Of a stretch of DNA of 57,353 nucleotides, positions 1-10,127 are shown one piece after another. Position numbers and translations under genes: made by a program. The notes beneath the pieces are model-generated. The model ran no database searches. It was given only the letters and a program-made list of their open reading frames with translations, and was not told the DNA's origin. The stretch comes from Thermoplasmata archaeon (GTDB lineage Archaea > Thermoplasmatota > Thermoplasmata > Thermoplasmatales > ARK-15). The first letter of the stretch is position 1; every line of letters starts with the position of its first letter. The stretch lies in contig JAGDXS010000020.1 of assembly GCA_023261755.1 (NCBI GenBank), positions 1-57,353 of the forward strand, in the 5' to 3' direction.

Positions 1-2
1 CT

Positions 3-68
3 ATTGTGAAGACGGATCCAAATACTCCGGCATCCAACCCAGAGAGGTTCCCAAATAGGTATTGGTAG
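3..68 (+). CDS. C-terminal end of a CDS truncated by the window edge (...IVKTDPNTPASNPERFPNRYW*)
   Basis: Open frame 3 from window start to TAG at 66-68; more GC-rich than the following spacer. Confidence 0.35.
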   Translation: MVKTDPNTPASNPERFPNRYW

Positions 69-421
69 TAGTGATTGAGACATCAAAATAAAATAACTAA
101 AATAAAAACATCAAGAACAGCTATTTTTGTTTATGTTTACAATCAATTAATACAACTTTTTTAATTTAAAAATAAAGATGTAAAAAATCGAATTGGCAAA
201 TTATGATAAGGCACTTTCAATTGGCAAAGTAAAGTTATAAAGATAATTGAATGTGAGTTTTCAATCATTAATAAAGATAAATAAAAATCTCATTTAAATG
301 CAGTATTTATAAGTATATGTAAAAGTTAAAGAATCTTACATTAAAATTTTTTATTAAATTACTTGTCTATTAACATTTTAACATAAAATCATATATTTAA
401 AAAATAAATATTACCTTTTGC

Positions 422-1363
422 ATGGGTGAATTTAAAAAGAAAATAATTGAATTTATAAAATTAAGCAGATTACCATTTCAGGAACCAATTCTAGCTCCTG
501 TTATATCCGGTATATTGACTGCCTATTTTATGGGATATAGGGTTAAAAATTTGTTTTTGGTTATTTTTTTAGTTATATTTGTTGCATACCTAATAGAGCA
601 GGCTACATTATATCTGAACGAATTTTTTGATTATGAAGGAGATGTCTTAAATAAGAATTATACAAAATTCAGCGGTGGAAGCAGAATTTTAAGTGAAGGT
701 TCATTGTCCAAAAATGCAGGCTTTTTGGCAGCTATAGTTACAATTTCCATACTTATTATAATTGGTATATTCTATTTATTCACTATCTATAATTTAAGAC
801 CGCTATTTTTATTATATGGTATTATAGGTGTTATTCTAGGGTTATTTTATTCAGCACCTCCATTTAAATGGGCTTACAGAGGTGTAGGGGAAATTTTTAT
901 TGGAATAGCATTTGGAATTATGGGTTTTACAGTTGGATTCTATGCAATATCAGATCATATAAGCTTGCTATCATTTCTATTTAGCGTTCCTTCAGCGCTA
1001 ACAGTATTTGCAATTATATTAATTAACGAAGTACCTGATTATGATTCAGACATCATTGTTAAAAAGAAAAATTTAGTAGTAAGATTTGGTAGAGAAAAAT
1101 CAATCCTTTATATTTATTTTCCAGCAATGATTTTTACAGCTTTAATATCCATGTTGCTAGGCTTTTTAATATTTGGTATTATAGGTTTTGTTTTTTCCAT
1201 TATATTGATGATACCTATGATTTTTATTACAAGTAAATGGATAATTAAACATGTAAAAAATTTTGAAAAGATAGAAGATATGCAAAAATATACTATATTT
1301 TATAATTTCATAGCTTCATTCATTCCAACAGCATTGATTATGTTAAAGGTTTTGATAATATGA
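422..1363 (+). CDS. UbiA-family prenyltransferase (membrane)
   Basis: Multi-TM protein with two Asp-rich motifs: LNEFFDYEGDVLN and NEVPDYDSD. Confidence 0.85.
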   Translation: MGEFKKKIIEFIKLSRLPFQEPILAPVISGILTAYFMGYRVKNLFLVIFLVIFVAYLIEQATLYLNEFFDYEGDVLNKNYTKFSGGSRILSEGSLSKNAGFLAAIVTISILIIIGIFYLFTIYNLRPLFLLYGIIGVILGLFYSAPPFKWAYRGVGEIFIGIAFGIMGFTVGFYAISDHISLLSFLFSVPSALTVFAIILINEVPDYDSDIIVKKKNLVVRFGREKSILYIYFPAMIFTALISMLLGFLIFGIIGFVFSIILMIPMIFITSKWIIKHVKNFEKIEDMQKYTIFYNFIASFIPTALIMLKVLII

Positions 1364-2553
1364 ATAAAAGTTTGAAATTATATAATTTAAAAATATTAAG
1401 ACGCTTGATGATGATTGGGACAGTTTCCCTAGGTACAGGTTGGAAAATAGGAAGTAGATTTAATAGTTCATTAGGAATACTTTTAAAAGTTTCTACTGGA
1501 GCAAAACAATTAGGATGTTTTGGTTATTCTCCACACATTGTTTATGAATTAACTGGATCTTGTAATCTTAAATGTCTTCACTGTCATGCAGCCAGTGGAA
1601 AAAGTTATCCTAATGAGCTGGGAACTGAAGATGCAAAAAGAGTCCTTAAAAATCTAACAACGCTAAAAGACTTCAAGGTTATTGTTTTTTCTGGAGGTGA
1701 GCCTTTATTAAGAAAAGATATTTGGGAATTGACAGAATATGCAAAAGATCTTGGATTTGAAGTACTCTTTGCCACAAATGCAACTCTTGTTACAAAGGAA
1801 ATAGCTAGAAAAATGGCAAGTTTAAAGGTATTAGGTGCAGCTGTTAGTCTGGATAGTGTAAAACCTGAAGTTCACGATAGTTTAAGAGGGATTCCTGGTT
1901 CTTGGGAAAGAGCCATACATGGAATTAATAACATAGTTTCAGAGAAAATGTTTTTGCAGATAAATGTAACTGCGAATAAAACGAACATAAAGGAAATTCC
2001 AGAATTGATAAAATTTGCAGATAACCTTGGCGCTCATGTTATATTCCTATACACATTTGTGCCTGTGGGTAGAGGAGATAACAATAAATGGCTAGCTTTG
2101 GATTCTGATGATTTCGTAAACCTGGTTAAGGAAACAATAAAATTGCAATCTCAAGTTCAGGCTATTATAACTCCAGTTGCCCTTCCGTGGTATTTTGCAT
2201 ATCTTGTTTCAAAATCCGGAATAACACCAAATTTAGCAAAAGAATTTATTACTGGATGCATCGCAGCAAAGGGGATAATAAATATAAAACCCGATGGGAC
2301 AGCTTGGCCATGTCCATTCCTGCCTATAGATTCTGGTAATGTTTTATATCAAAGTGCTGAAGAAATATGGAATGGAAATGTTTTCAAATCCATTCGAAAT
2401 AGAAATAATTTTTCAGAATCCTGTAATATTTGTTCATATATGGAAGTTTGTGGAGGCTGCAGGGTAAGAGCATATATAAAGACAGGTTCTCAACTAGGTG
2501 CTGATCCCATTTGCCCAATAAATAACAAAAAGGAATTTGTTCTGTTAAAATAA
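1360..2553 (+). CDS. Radical SAM/SPASM domain protein
   Basis: CNLKCLHC (CxxxCxxC), GGEPLL, C-terminal Cys cluster CNICSYMEVCGGC; ATGA overlap with the UbiA gene. Confidence 0.88.
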   Translation: MNKSLKLYNLKILRRLMMIGTVSLGTGWKIGSRFNSSLGILLKVSTGAKQLGCFGYSPHIVYELTGSCNLKCLHCHAASGKSYPNELGTEDAKRVLKNLTTLKDFKVIVFSGGEPLLRKDIWELTEYAKDLGFEVLFATNATLVTKEIARKMASLKVLGAAVSLDSVKPEVHDSLRGIPGSWERAIHGINNIVSEKMFLQINVTANKTNIKEIPELIKFADNLGAHVIFLYTFVPVGRGDNNKWLALDSDDFVNLVKETIKLQSQVQAIITPVALPWYFAYLVSKSGITPNLAKEFITGCIAAKGIINIKPDGTAWPCPFLPIDSGNVLYQSAEEIWNGNVFKSIRNRNNFSESCNICSYMEVCGGCRVRAYIKTGSQLGADPICPINNKKEFVLLK

Positions 2554-2655
2554 AAATTAAAATATTATTATATACAAGATCTTTATTTTTTTAAAAAAAT
2601 AATAGATTAAAAACATAAATAAGAAATACCACCTTGTTATGAATGAGAAAGAAAA

Positions 2656-2760
2656 ATGAGCCTAGGAAGAAGAATTCAATCACAACTTTATAAGCTTGAA
2701 AATGAAGGAAGAGTGATAAATAAAAATGAAAGATATGTTTTTTATAGATGGTTTAGATAA
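2656..2760 (+). CDS. Possible 34-aa small ORF or winged-helix fragment (MSLGRRIQSQLYKLENEGRVINKNERYVFYRWFR)
   Basis: Short ORF in an intergenic gap, read directly; composition resembles the tail of a winged helix. Confidence 0.25.
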   Translation: MSLGRRIQSQLYKLENEGRVINKNERYVFYRWFR

Positions 2761-2822
2761 TAACTTAAGTTTATAAATATGGCAAGTTATGTCTTAATAT
2801 TTTTTTGAAACTTTAAAAATTT

Positions 2823-4607
2823 TTAAAATTTGAAATATAGATCTTCATTATTTTGCAAAGCTTCCATAATTTCCTTTCCATGATCAGATTTCATTTTTAT
2901 CTTGATTATACCATCTCTCGAAAGTATAGCTGAAAAAAGAGGTCTATCATTAGCATAAACCATGCCAGATTTTCCTCCAAGATCTTCATTTGCAATTAAA
3001 TAAAAATTATCTTTTTTCTTTTCTACCATTAATTTAAAAGAATTTTCTATCTTCTTGGATTTAAAGGGATAAACCTCTATATGCATTCCTATGTGTTTTT
3101 CTATCTCGTCAATTCTGTTGCCCTTTTTACCTATTATTTCCGGTATCTCATCCTCAGGAACAAATAAATTTATTGTACCTTCCGAAACTATCTCTATCCT
3201 GAAATTTCCCCTTATGTATTTTTTTAATAAATCTTCAATCTTCATTTCTGCAAATTCATATACCTTGCTCTTTTCCCTCTTAATAGGAACAACTACAATC
3301 TGCTCTCCAAATGAATAAATTTCAAATTCTATATTACCTGAGAAAAAGTCCCTCACCTCTATTACAGGCCTTGATAGATCCTCCTCTCTGAGGCCTGAAG
3401 GAACTTTCACCACATATTCCAAAATAAGAACTTTTGATACCTTTCCAGCTTCTATGTGAATTACTGTGTCCACTACCTGCGGTATAACCCCAAGCTCTAT
3501 CCTTCCAATAAGGCGCTGTATAGCATCTACAGCACGAGTTGCATGAACAACGCCTACCATGCCAACACCTGAAAGCCTTAAATCCGCGTAAGTTTTAAAA
3601 TCATCTGTTGTTCTAACTTCGTCAAAAATTGTAACATCAGGTCTTACAAGCAAAAGTATATTCCCAGTTTTTTCCATTTCACCTTCCAGTGCGGTATACT
3701 GTGTTATTTCATCAGAAACCTGCAGGTCGCGAGGCTTTTCCATCGTTTTTACCACTTTCCCATTTGATACATACATCTCTGCAAGAGCCTGAGCAAATGT
3801 TGTTTTACCTGCTCCAGGTGAACCTGAAATTAAAATTCCATTTGATTTTTCATTCAACCTTTTCAGGAGTTTTTCATCAAGGTTGTAATGTTCAATTGAA
3901 AATTTAACAAGGGGTCTTACAGCAGTTATTTCAATACCATCTGAGAAAGGTTCTCTTGTAATTACAATCCTGAATTCACGCAGTTGAACAACAGTAGCTC
4001 CCTTTAGTTCCATCTCAATAAATGAATTTTTATCGCTTCTTGCCCTCTCTATTATGTCTGTGGAAATCTCTTCAAGATCTGAATCAGTTAAAATTTTATC
4101 TGAAATTTTAATGAGCTTGAAGTTTCCAGGTGAACCCTTTTTTGCCATTGGATGGGTATTCTCTTTTAAATGGACGCTCATTGTTTCACTGTCAAAAAAA
4201 TCCTCAATCTTCATTGCAGGTTCTTTTTTCGATTCTATGTAAATCACTTCTAGACCTTTTACCTTAGCCACCATGGATTGGATATAATCTGATGTGACAA
4301 GGGTAGCATCATTCTCAAAGGCAACATTTCTAATTATTTCGTCTATTTCACCACTCTTTGCCCTCTCTATCTGCCATCTATCTGGCCTCTTTCCATAAAA
4401 TTCTATTAATATTTTACCATTCTTTTCAAGATTTTTTAATTTTTCGAGCTCTTTTAAACCTGTAAAACCTATTAATAGTCCTCTGTTAGCTTGCGCCTCT
4501 ATTTCTGAAATCACAGCTTCTGGAATTATTATTTCTCCACCATTCTCACTAACAAGATCGAAAAATTTTCCATTTATTATAACAGAGGTATCAGGCACGT
4601 ATTTCAT
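2823..4607 (-). CDS. PIN domain - P-loop ATPase - KH domain protein (archaeal PilT-like ATPase)
   Basis: N-terminal PIN (MKYVPDTSVIINGK), Walker A GSPGAGKTT, KH-like segment IPEIIGKKGNRIDEIEKHIG. Confidence 0.9.
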   Translation of the reverse strand: MKYVPDTSVIINGKFFDLVSENGGEIIIPEAVISEIEAQANRGLLIGFTGLKELEKLKNLEKNGKILIEFYGKRPDRWQIERAKSGEIDEIIRNVAFENDATLVTSDYIQSMVAKVKGLEVIYIESKKEPAMKIEDFFDSETMSVHLKENTHPMAKKGSPGNFKLIKISDKILTDSDLEEISTDIIERARSDKNSFIEMELKGATVVQLREFRIVITREPFSDGIEITAVRPLVKFSIEHYNLDEKLLKRLNEKSNGILISGSPGAGKTTFAQALAEMYVSNGKVVKTMEKPRDLQVSDEITQYTALEGEMEKTGNILLLVRPDVTIFDEVRTTDDFKTYADLRLSGVGMVGVVHATRAVDAIQRLIGRIELGVIPQVVDTVIHIEAGKVSKVLILEYVVKVPSGLREEDLSRPVIEVRDFFSGNIEFEIYSFGEQIVVVPIKREKSKVYEFAEMKIEDLLKKYIRGNFRIEIVSEGTINLFVPEDEIPEIIGKKGNRIDEIEKHIGMHIEVYPFKSKKIENSFKLMVEKKKDNFYLIANEDLGGKSGMVYANDRPLFSAILSRDGIIKIKMKSDHGKEIMEALQNNEDLYFKF

Positions 4608-6424
4608 TTTTCCTCCTTTTTGATTAGGGCTTTAAGCATTTCATTCACTTTAGAACCTTCAGCCCTACCCTTTACTTCCTTCATTATTTTACCCATAAGT
4701 ACAGCCTCAATATTCTCCTTATTAAGCAAATTCTCATTCAATTTAATAATACTTTTTATTATTTCTTCCAGATCATGCTCATCCAAAACTTTAAACTTTT
4801 TAAAATCAATGTTGCCTGTCCTTAGAAAATCTTCAAGTATAAATGGAATTGCCTCTTTCACTATTTCATTTTGCCTGAGGGCCTGAAATATCTTTTCTAA
4901 GATATCCATTGTTATTTTTTCAACATCCATGCCTGAGGATTCTAGCTCAGGTATTGTATTGAATAAAGTTCTGAATATAGCATTTCCATCATCGTAAATT
5001 GAGAACAATTTTTTGAACTTATCCTCCATGCTTTCATTAATGATCTGTTCAGCCTGTTGCTTTGAGAGGTTGTATTCATTCATGATTTCATTCACTTTTT
5101 CATCATAGCTTTTTGGCAGAGAATTTTTAATCTTTGCAAGAATATTACTATCTATCTGGATGGGTGGTACATCCGTTTCAGGATACATTCTCTCCTTACC
5201 TGGTAGAGGTCTCAGAAATTCTGTTGTTCCATCGTCTTTAGGCCCTCTTGTTTCTGGAACAACTCCATTTTTGGCAGCCTTTATTCTTTCAATTATGTAT
5301 TTCAAACCCTCTTTTGCTTTATCAGGGTCAGAAACAAGCATAAGGAATGCATCATTATCTTTAAGTTTGAAGAAATCTTTTATCTTATTTACTTCCTCTG
5401 CGGATATTCCATAGTTAGGCAATTCATCTGAATGGAAAATACCGGGTATGCCAAGTACTCTGACAACATCAGCGAGCTCCCTTCCAAGTCTGAATTTATC
5501 ACTCTTCAGAAGACCTTTAAATCCAGGAAGAGCTATACCAAGGACCCTACCTCCCTTAGAAATGCCATTCCTTATAATTTTGCTCTCACTATTTTTAAGG
5601 ATATCAGTAATATCCTCAATTTTGAATTTATCCGTTGAAATTTTTCTATTCGATATTTCCTTTGCAAGTTCAATGAGCATATTCTGCCTTTCCATTTCAT
5701 ATTTTACAATTTTATCTATTAAAGAAAGCCTTGAAACACCTTTTACCTCTACTCTCGTTGTATCAATCGAAACATTTAGATCCTGCCTGATTGACCCAAG
5801 GCCTCTCTTTACTTTTCCAGTTGATCTTAGTACGTAACCAATGATCTGGGCAATTTTCTTTACCTCGGATGGATCCTTCATATCCGCACCTGTTGTAATT
5901 TCTATTAAAGGTATACCTAAGCGGTCTAGTCTATACACAGCCTGTCCTTCCCTTTCCTCAATTTTTCTTGCTGCCTCTTCTTCGAGGCAAACGGTTGGTA
6001 TAGAAATCCTTCCAAATTCAGTATCTATGTAACCGTTAATACCAACAAGTGCGGTCCTTTGAAAACCACTTGTGTTCGATCCATCAATAACAAGCTTTCG
6101 CATGAAATGTATTTCATCAACGATCTTGCAGTGGAACATTAATGAAACTTCAATTGCAATTTCCAAAGCTTCTTTATTCACTTCATGTGGTGGCTCTTCA
6201 TCCATTTCCACTAAACATGAATTCTCTGTAATCTGGTATTTGAACGTTCTTTTTCTTACTGATTCCATCATTGCTGCTGCATCATATTCACCCATTTCAC
6301 TCTGAACTGGTCTTAGAGTTCTTCTAAATTCACCCTGAACATTGTCACTTAAATAGGATTCACAGGAACAAAAAAGTTTTTTAGTATCAAGTTGCTGATG
6401 TATTTCCAATCCTGCTTTAAACAT
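4604..6424 (-). CDS. gatE: Glutamyl-tRNA(Gln) amidotransferase subunit E
   Basis: GatB/E signature (GLEIHQQLDTKKLFC, GLGSIRQDLNVSI), C-terminal GatB/Yqey-like domain; next to gatD. Confidence 0.95.
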   Translation of the reverse strand: MFKAGLEIHQQLDTKKLFCSCESYLSDNVQGEFRRTLRPVQSEMGEYDAAAMMESVRKRTFKYQITENSCLVEMDEEPPHEVNKEALEIAIEVSLMFHCKIVDEIHFMRKLVIDGSNTSGFQRTALVGINGYIDTEFGRISIPTVCLEEEAARKIEEREGQAVYRLDRLGIPLIEITTGADMKDPSEVKKIAQIIGYVLRSTGKVKRGLGSIRQDLNVSIDTTRVEVKGVSRLSLIDKIVKYEMERQNMLIELAKEISNRKISTDKFKIEDITDILKNSESKIIRNGISKGGRVLGIALPGFKGLLKSDKFRLGRELADVVRVLGIPGIFHSDELPNYGISAEEVNKIKDFFKLKDNDAFLMLVSDPDKAKEGLKYIIERIKAAKNGVVPETRGPKDDGTTEFLRPLPGKERMYPETDVPPIQIDSNILAKIKNSLPKSYDEKVNEIMNEYNLSKQQAEQIINESMEDKFKKLFSIYDDGNAIFRTLFNTIPELESSGMDVEKITMDILEKIFQALRQNEIVKEAIPFILEDFLRTGNIDFKKFKVLDEHDLEEIIKSIIKLNENLLNKENIEAVLMGKIMKEVKGRAEGSKVNEMLKALIKKEEK

Positions 6425-7664
6425 AGTCTAAACCAACCCTCCTTTCGCTGATTTCTCCTGCAATATTTTTCGTCATTATTTCCTTAACATTGCTGAAATT
6501 TGCCATAGCCCACATCATTTTAACATATGCTACCTCAGGCAGCATATCATAGAGTGGAACAGCCCCTGCCCTTATCATTTCCCTACCTGTTGCGTAAACA
6601 TTTAGGTTAACAGAGCCATATATGCACTGTGATGTAATTCCTATAAATACACCATCACGAACAAGATCCCTTATCACAGGAATAATGTTCTGCGAAACAT
6701 GACCAAGGCCAGTTCCGGCGATTATTATTCCATGCACCCTTGAACCTATGTCATAAAGAATGTCCCTGTCCATGTTTGGATAATAATAAAGAAGTATTGC
6801 CCTTTCATCCATTGCAATTTTTGGAATAATTGGGCCAGATTTTTTTCTGTAATCTGAAATGAATTTTACATTTTCTCCTATTTCAGCGATTGGCCTAGTA
6901 TTTATACTTCTAAAGGCATCCCTCCTGCTCGTGTGCATCTTCCTTACCTTGACACCCCTGTGTGCATAAACTATAGAATCTGAAGTTGTTCCATGCATTG
7001 TTACAACAACTTCACCAAGATCAGTTTCCATGAGCTTCAGTGATGCTAATAAATTTAAATAGGCATCAGAACTAGGCCTGTCACTCGACCTTTGTGCTCC
7101 CACCATAACTATAGGACCAGGAAGATTCTGAAGCATGAATGATAATGCTGAGGCTGTATATGACATGGTATCAGTGCCGTGCGGAATAATTATTCCGCTC
7201 GAATCATTGAATTCCTTTTCAACTTCCTTGGCGATTATTTTCCAATGTTCCACATCCATGTTTTCACTGAAAATTGAAAATAGGTTTCTAGATCTTATGT
7301 CATATTTATCTCCTATCTCAGGTATGGCCAGAAGAAGTTCTTCCTGTGAAACTGCAGGTTTTACTGCTCCCGTTCTGTAATCAACGTAACTAGCAATTGT
7401 ACCACCAGTTCCAAGAACAGATACCTTTAATCCCTTTTTATGATCCTTAATCTTTTTAATCATTTTTTTACTTTCAGCTTTGGAAATTAATTTCATTGAA
7501 AATGAATCATCCTTTTTTATACCTATATTGTATCCATTTTCAAGCTTAATTATTATAATATCATCACCGCTGAAGATGTGCTTTGGCATAAGCACACCTC
7601 TATATGTTCCTTGTTTAGTTTTAATTTCCACAAGATCTCCAGGTTCAAAATCCATGGGGACCAT
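6417..7664 (-). CDS. gatD: Glutamyl-tRNA(Gln) amidotransferase subunit D
   Basis: Asparaginase-like motifs LGTGGTIASYVDYRTGAVKP and IIPHGTDTMSYTASALSFML; 8-bp overlap with gatE. Confidence 0.95.
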   Translation of the reverse strand: MVPMDFEPGDLVEIKTKQGTYRGVLMPKHIFSGDDIIIIKLENGYNIGIKKDDSFSMKLISKAESKKMIKKIKDHKKGLKVSVLGTGGTIASYVDYRTGAVKPAVSQEELLLAIPEIGDKYDIRSRNLFSIFSENMDVEHWKIIAKEVEKEFNDSSGIIIPHGTDTMSYTASALSFMLQNLPGPIVMVGAQRSSDRPSSDAYLNLLASLKLMETDLGEVVVTMHGTTSDSIVYAHRGVKVRKMHTSRRDAFRSINTRPIAEIGENVKFISDYRKKSGPIIPKIAMDERAILLYYYPNMDRDILYDIGSRVHGIIIAGTGLGHVSQNIIPVIRDLVRDGVFIGITSQCIYGSVNLNVYATGREMIRAGAVPLYDMLPEVAYVKMMWAMANFSNVKEIMTKNIAGEISERRVGLDYV

Positions 7665-7699
7665 AAATCGAAGGAATAAAATTAATCTTATGGTACACC

Positions 7700-8293
7700 A
7701 TGATCAATCTAATGTTTGTATCTCTAGAGGGCATAGATGGCTCAGGAAAAACATCAATAGGAAAAATGATGAAGGAGTTATATGAAAGCAAGGGTAAGAA
7801 AGTTTACCTTACAGAAGAGCCTACCAGGATAATATTTGATACAAAAAGCATCATGGAAAAGGATCTTGATCCTTTCACAAGGGCTTTCATATTTATGGCT
7901 GACAGGGTAGAGCATTTAAAAGTAATTAAAGAAAAGATTTCACAAGGATTTATTGTAATCTGTGATAGGTATGTTGATTCTACATTTGCATATCAGGGGA
8001 GTGCACTTGAAAAAAGATTTGGATCAAAGGATAGGACGTATGAATACCTTTTAAAAATCTATGAACCTGTATCACTAGACCCAGATATTGTAATTTATTT
8101 GGATGTAGAACCAGAAATAGGATTGAAAAGGATTGAATCAAGAAAAAGGGAAATATTTGAGAAAATAAGTGAATTGGAGAATGTAAGGGAATTCTATTTA
8201 TATTTATCAAAAATTAGAAATTATAGGATATATGATTCAAACAAAGATTTGAAAAGTTTATGGCAAAATATTTTAAGTGATCTAAACCTGTGA
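7700..8293 (+). CDS. tmk: Thymidylate kinase
   Basis: EGIDGSGKTS P-loop, DRYVDSTFAYQG, YLDVEPEIGLKRI. Confidence 0.93.
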   Translation: MINLMFVSLEGIDGSGKTSIGKMMKELYESKGKKVYLTEEPTRIIFDTKSIMEKDLDPFTRAFIFMADRVEHLKVIKEKISQGFIVICDRYVDSTFAYQGSALEKRFGSKDRTYEYLLKIYEPVSLDPDIVIYLDVEPEIGLKRIESRKREIFEKISELENVREFYLYLSKIRNYRIYDSNKDLKSLWQNILSDLNL

Positions 8294-10039
8294 TTTAATG
8301 TATGAAACATTCTGCTTGTAAACTTTAATTAAATCGTTCATTGTAACAATGCCTAAAAATAAGCCTTTTTCAACAACTGGAGCCCATGTGGACTTTATTT
8401 GTGACATTACTTCCCACGCCTGCTCTGCACTTGAATCGAGGTGAACATACGCTATACCAAACTTTATAAAATCTTTCACTTTTTTTTCATCATTAGATTC
8501 AATATCCGCTAAATAAACAACACCGAGGAATCTATTATTTTCATCGACTACAGGTAAAGAAATAAAGCCGTTCATTTCCATTAGAATTCTAGCCTTATGA
8601 ACACTTTCATTCATTCCAATCTTTATATCATGGATTTGAGTTTGTGAAATTTTTATGCTCGTTAATAATGGTGTATTATATTCACCGAGATGAGCAGGTG
8701 ATTCTTTCCTCGTGGGCACTTGTGACCTGTATATTGAACTGTTTCCAGAAATTAGGTATGATGCTGCAACTGAGATCATTGCAGCCGGTAATAATTGTAA
8801 GCTTCCCGTCATTTCAACTACCATAATCATCACAGATAGAGGAACCTTTCCAGCTGCCGCAAAAAATGAGAGCATTCCAATTATCACAAATGGAATATAT
8901 GATGTTACTATACTTGGAAATAATGCATTAAAAAGAATACCAAATAGAAGGCCAAGCGAAGCGCCTATCACCATGCCCGGAGCAAAAACACCCCCGCTTC
9001 CGCCAGAGCCAATTGAAAATGATGTGGCCAGAATTTTCATTATTGGTAGCATTATTAAAATAATTATCAATGGCAAACCAGATGTTGGAATTATTTTAAG
9101 ATTATTTGACATGAATATCTGAATCCAGCCATACCCTACTCCCATCACCTCTGGGAATAGAAGAGCTATAATACCTGTAATAAATCCACCCAGAGCAGGT
9201 TTGAAATATTTATTAATCTTAATATTTTTGAAAAAATCATGAATTCTGTAAAAAGTTTTAACGTAAAAAATTGCAACTAGACCAGAAACAAGGCCAAGGA
9301 TAAGGTAAAAGGGCAACCTCATAGGGTTGAACATTCCAACATAATATCCAAAAATGGGCGTAAAACCAACAACAGAGCCAAATATTGAATAGCCTATTGC
9401 TGATGCTATAAGACTGGGGTAAATTATTTCAGGCTCTATGTCCTTTTTGTAAAGAATTTCTGCCCCAAGTATTGCACCACCTATTGGTGCTTTGAAAATT
9501 GTGCCTATGCCTGCACCAATGCCTACGGCCACGGCTCTTCTTCTATCTTCAGGACTTAAATGTAAAAGATCTGCAACTATTGAACCTAAACCTGAGGAAA
9601 TCTGTGCTGTAGGACCTTCCCTTCCTGCACTTCCACCAGAACCTATTGTAATAGCTGATGCAAGCGTTTTTATTGGAATCACAATCTTTCTTACCTTTCC
9701 CTGCTTGTTATGATAAGCATCTATTGCAGCATCTGTACCATGGCCTTCGGCTTCAGGCGCGAATTTATAAACAATGAGACCTGAAAGAAGGCCACCTAAT
9801 GTTGTTGAAACAGGAATTAGAAAGTATCTAGAATTTGTAATGCTAAAATTAAGGTATGACCCTTCACCAACTGGAACAGGAAATGAAATGCCAAGAAAAA
9901 TGTTCATAAATAAATAAGAAAAAAAGATTATTGCATAGTAGAAAAGCAAAGCACCAAGACCTGCTATTATCCCTATTATAGTTGCTATAATAAACCATCT
10001 TTGAAAATATGGAAGATCATTAATGTGAAATTTTTTCAT
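8282..10039 (-). CDS. ClC-family chloride channel/transporter with C-terminal CBS domains
   Basis: GSGGSAGREGP, GSGGSGGVFAPG, two C-terminal CBS-like segments. Confidence 0.93.
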   Translation of the reverse strand: MKKFHINDLPYFQRWFIIATIIGIIAGLGALLFYYAIIFFSYLFMNIFLGISFPVPVGEGSYLNFSITNSRYFLIPVSTTLGGLLSGLIVYKFAPEAEGHGTDAAIDAYHNKQGKVRKIVIPIKTLASAITIGSGGSAGREGPTAQISSGLGSIVADLLHLSPEDRRRAVAVGIGAGIGTIFKAPIGGAILGAEILYKKDIEPEIIYPSLIASAIGYSIFGSVVGFTPIFGYYVGMFNPMRLPFYLILGLVSGLVAIFYVKTFYRIHDFFKNIKINKYFKPALGGFITGIIALLFPEVMGVGYGWIQIFMSNNLKIIPTSGLPLIIILIMLPIMKILATSFSIGSGGSGGVFAPGMVIGASLGLLFGILFNALFPSIVTSYIPFVIIGMLSFFAAAGKVPLSVMIMVVEMTGSLQLLPAAMISVAASYLISGNSSIYRSQVPTRKESPAHLGEYNTPLLTSIKISQTQIHDIKIGMNESVHKARILMEMNGFISLPVVDENNRFLGVVYLADIESNDEKKVKDFIKFGIAYVHLDSSAEQAWEVMSQIKSTWAPVVEKGLFLGIVTMNDLIKVYKQNVSYIKSQV

Positions 10040-10127
10040 ATTATTATAAACCTAATTGCGATATCTTATTAAAATATATCCACAACAATAAGAAATAATT
10101 TTAATAGAAGTTCACATATCATCCATT

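Noticed and set aside
5448-5837. 129-aa plus-strand ORF
   Set aside because: Lies wholly antisense inside gatE; composition typical of antisense shadow ORFs.
8712-9122. 136-aa plus-strand ORF
   Set aside because: Antisense to the ClC channel gene, which has clear family motifs.
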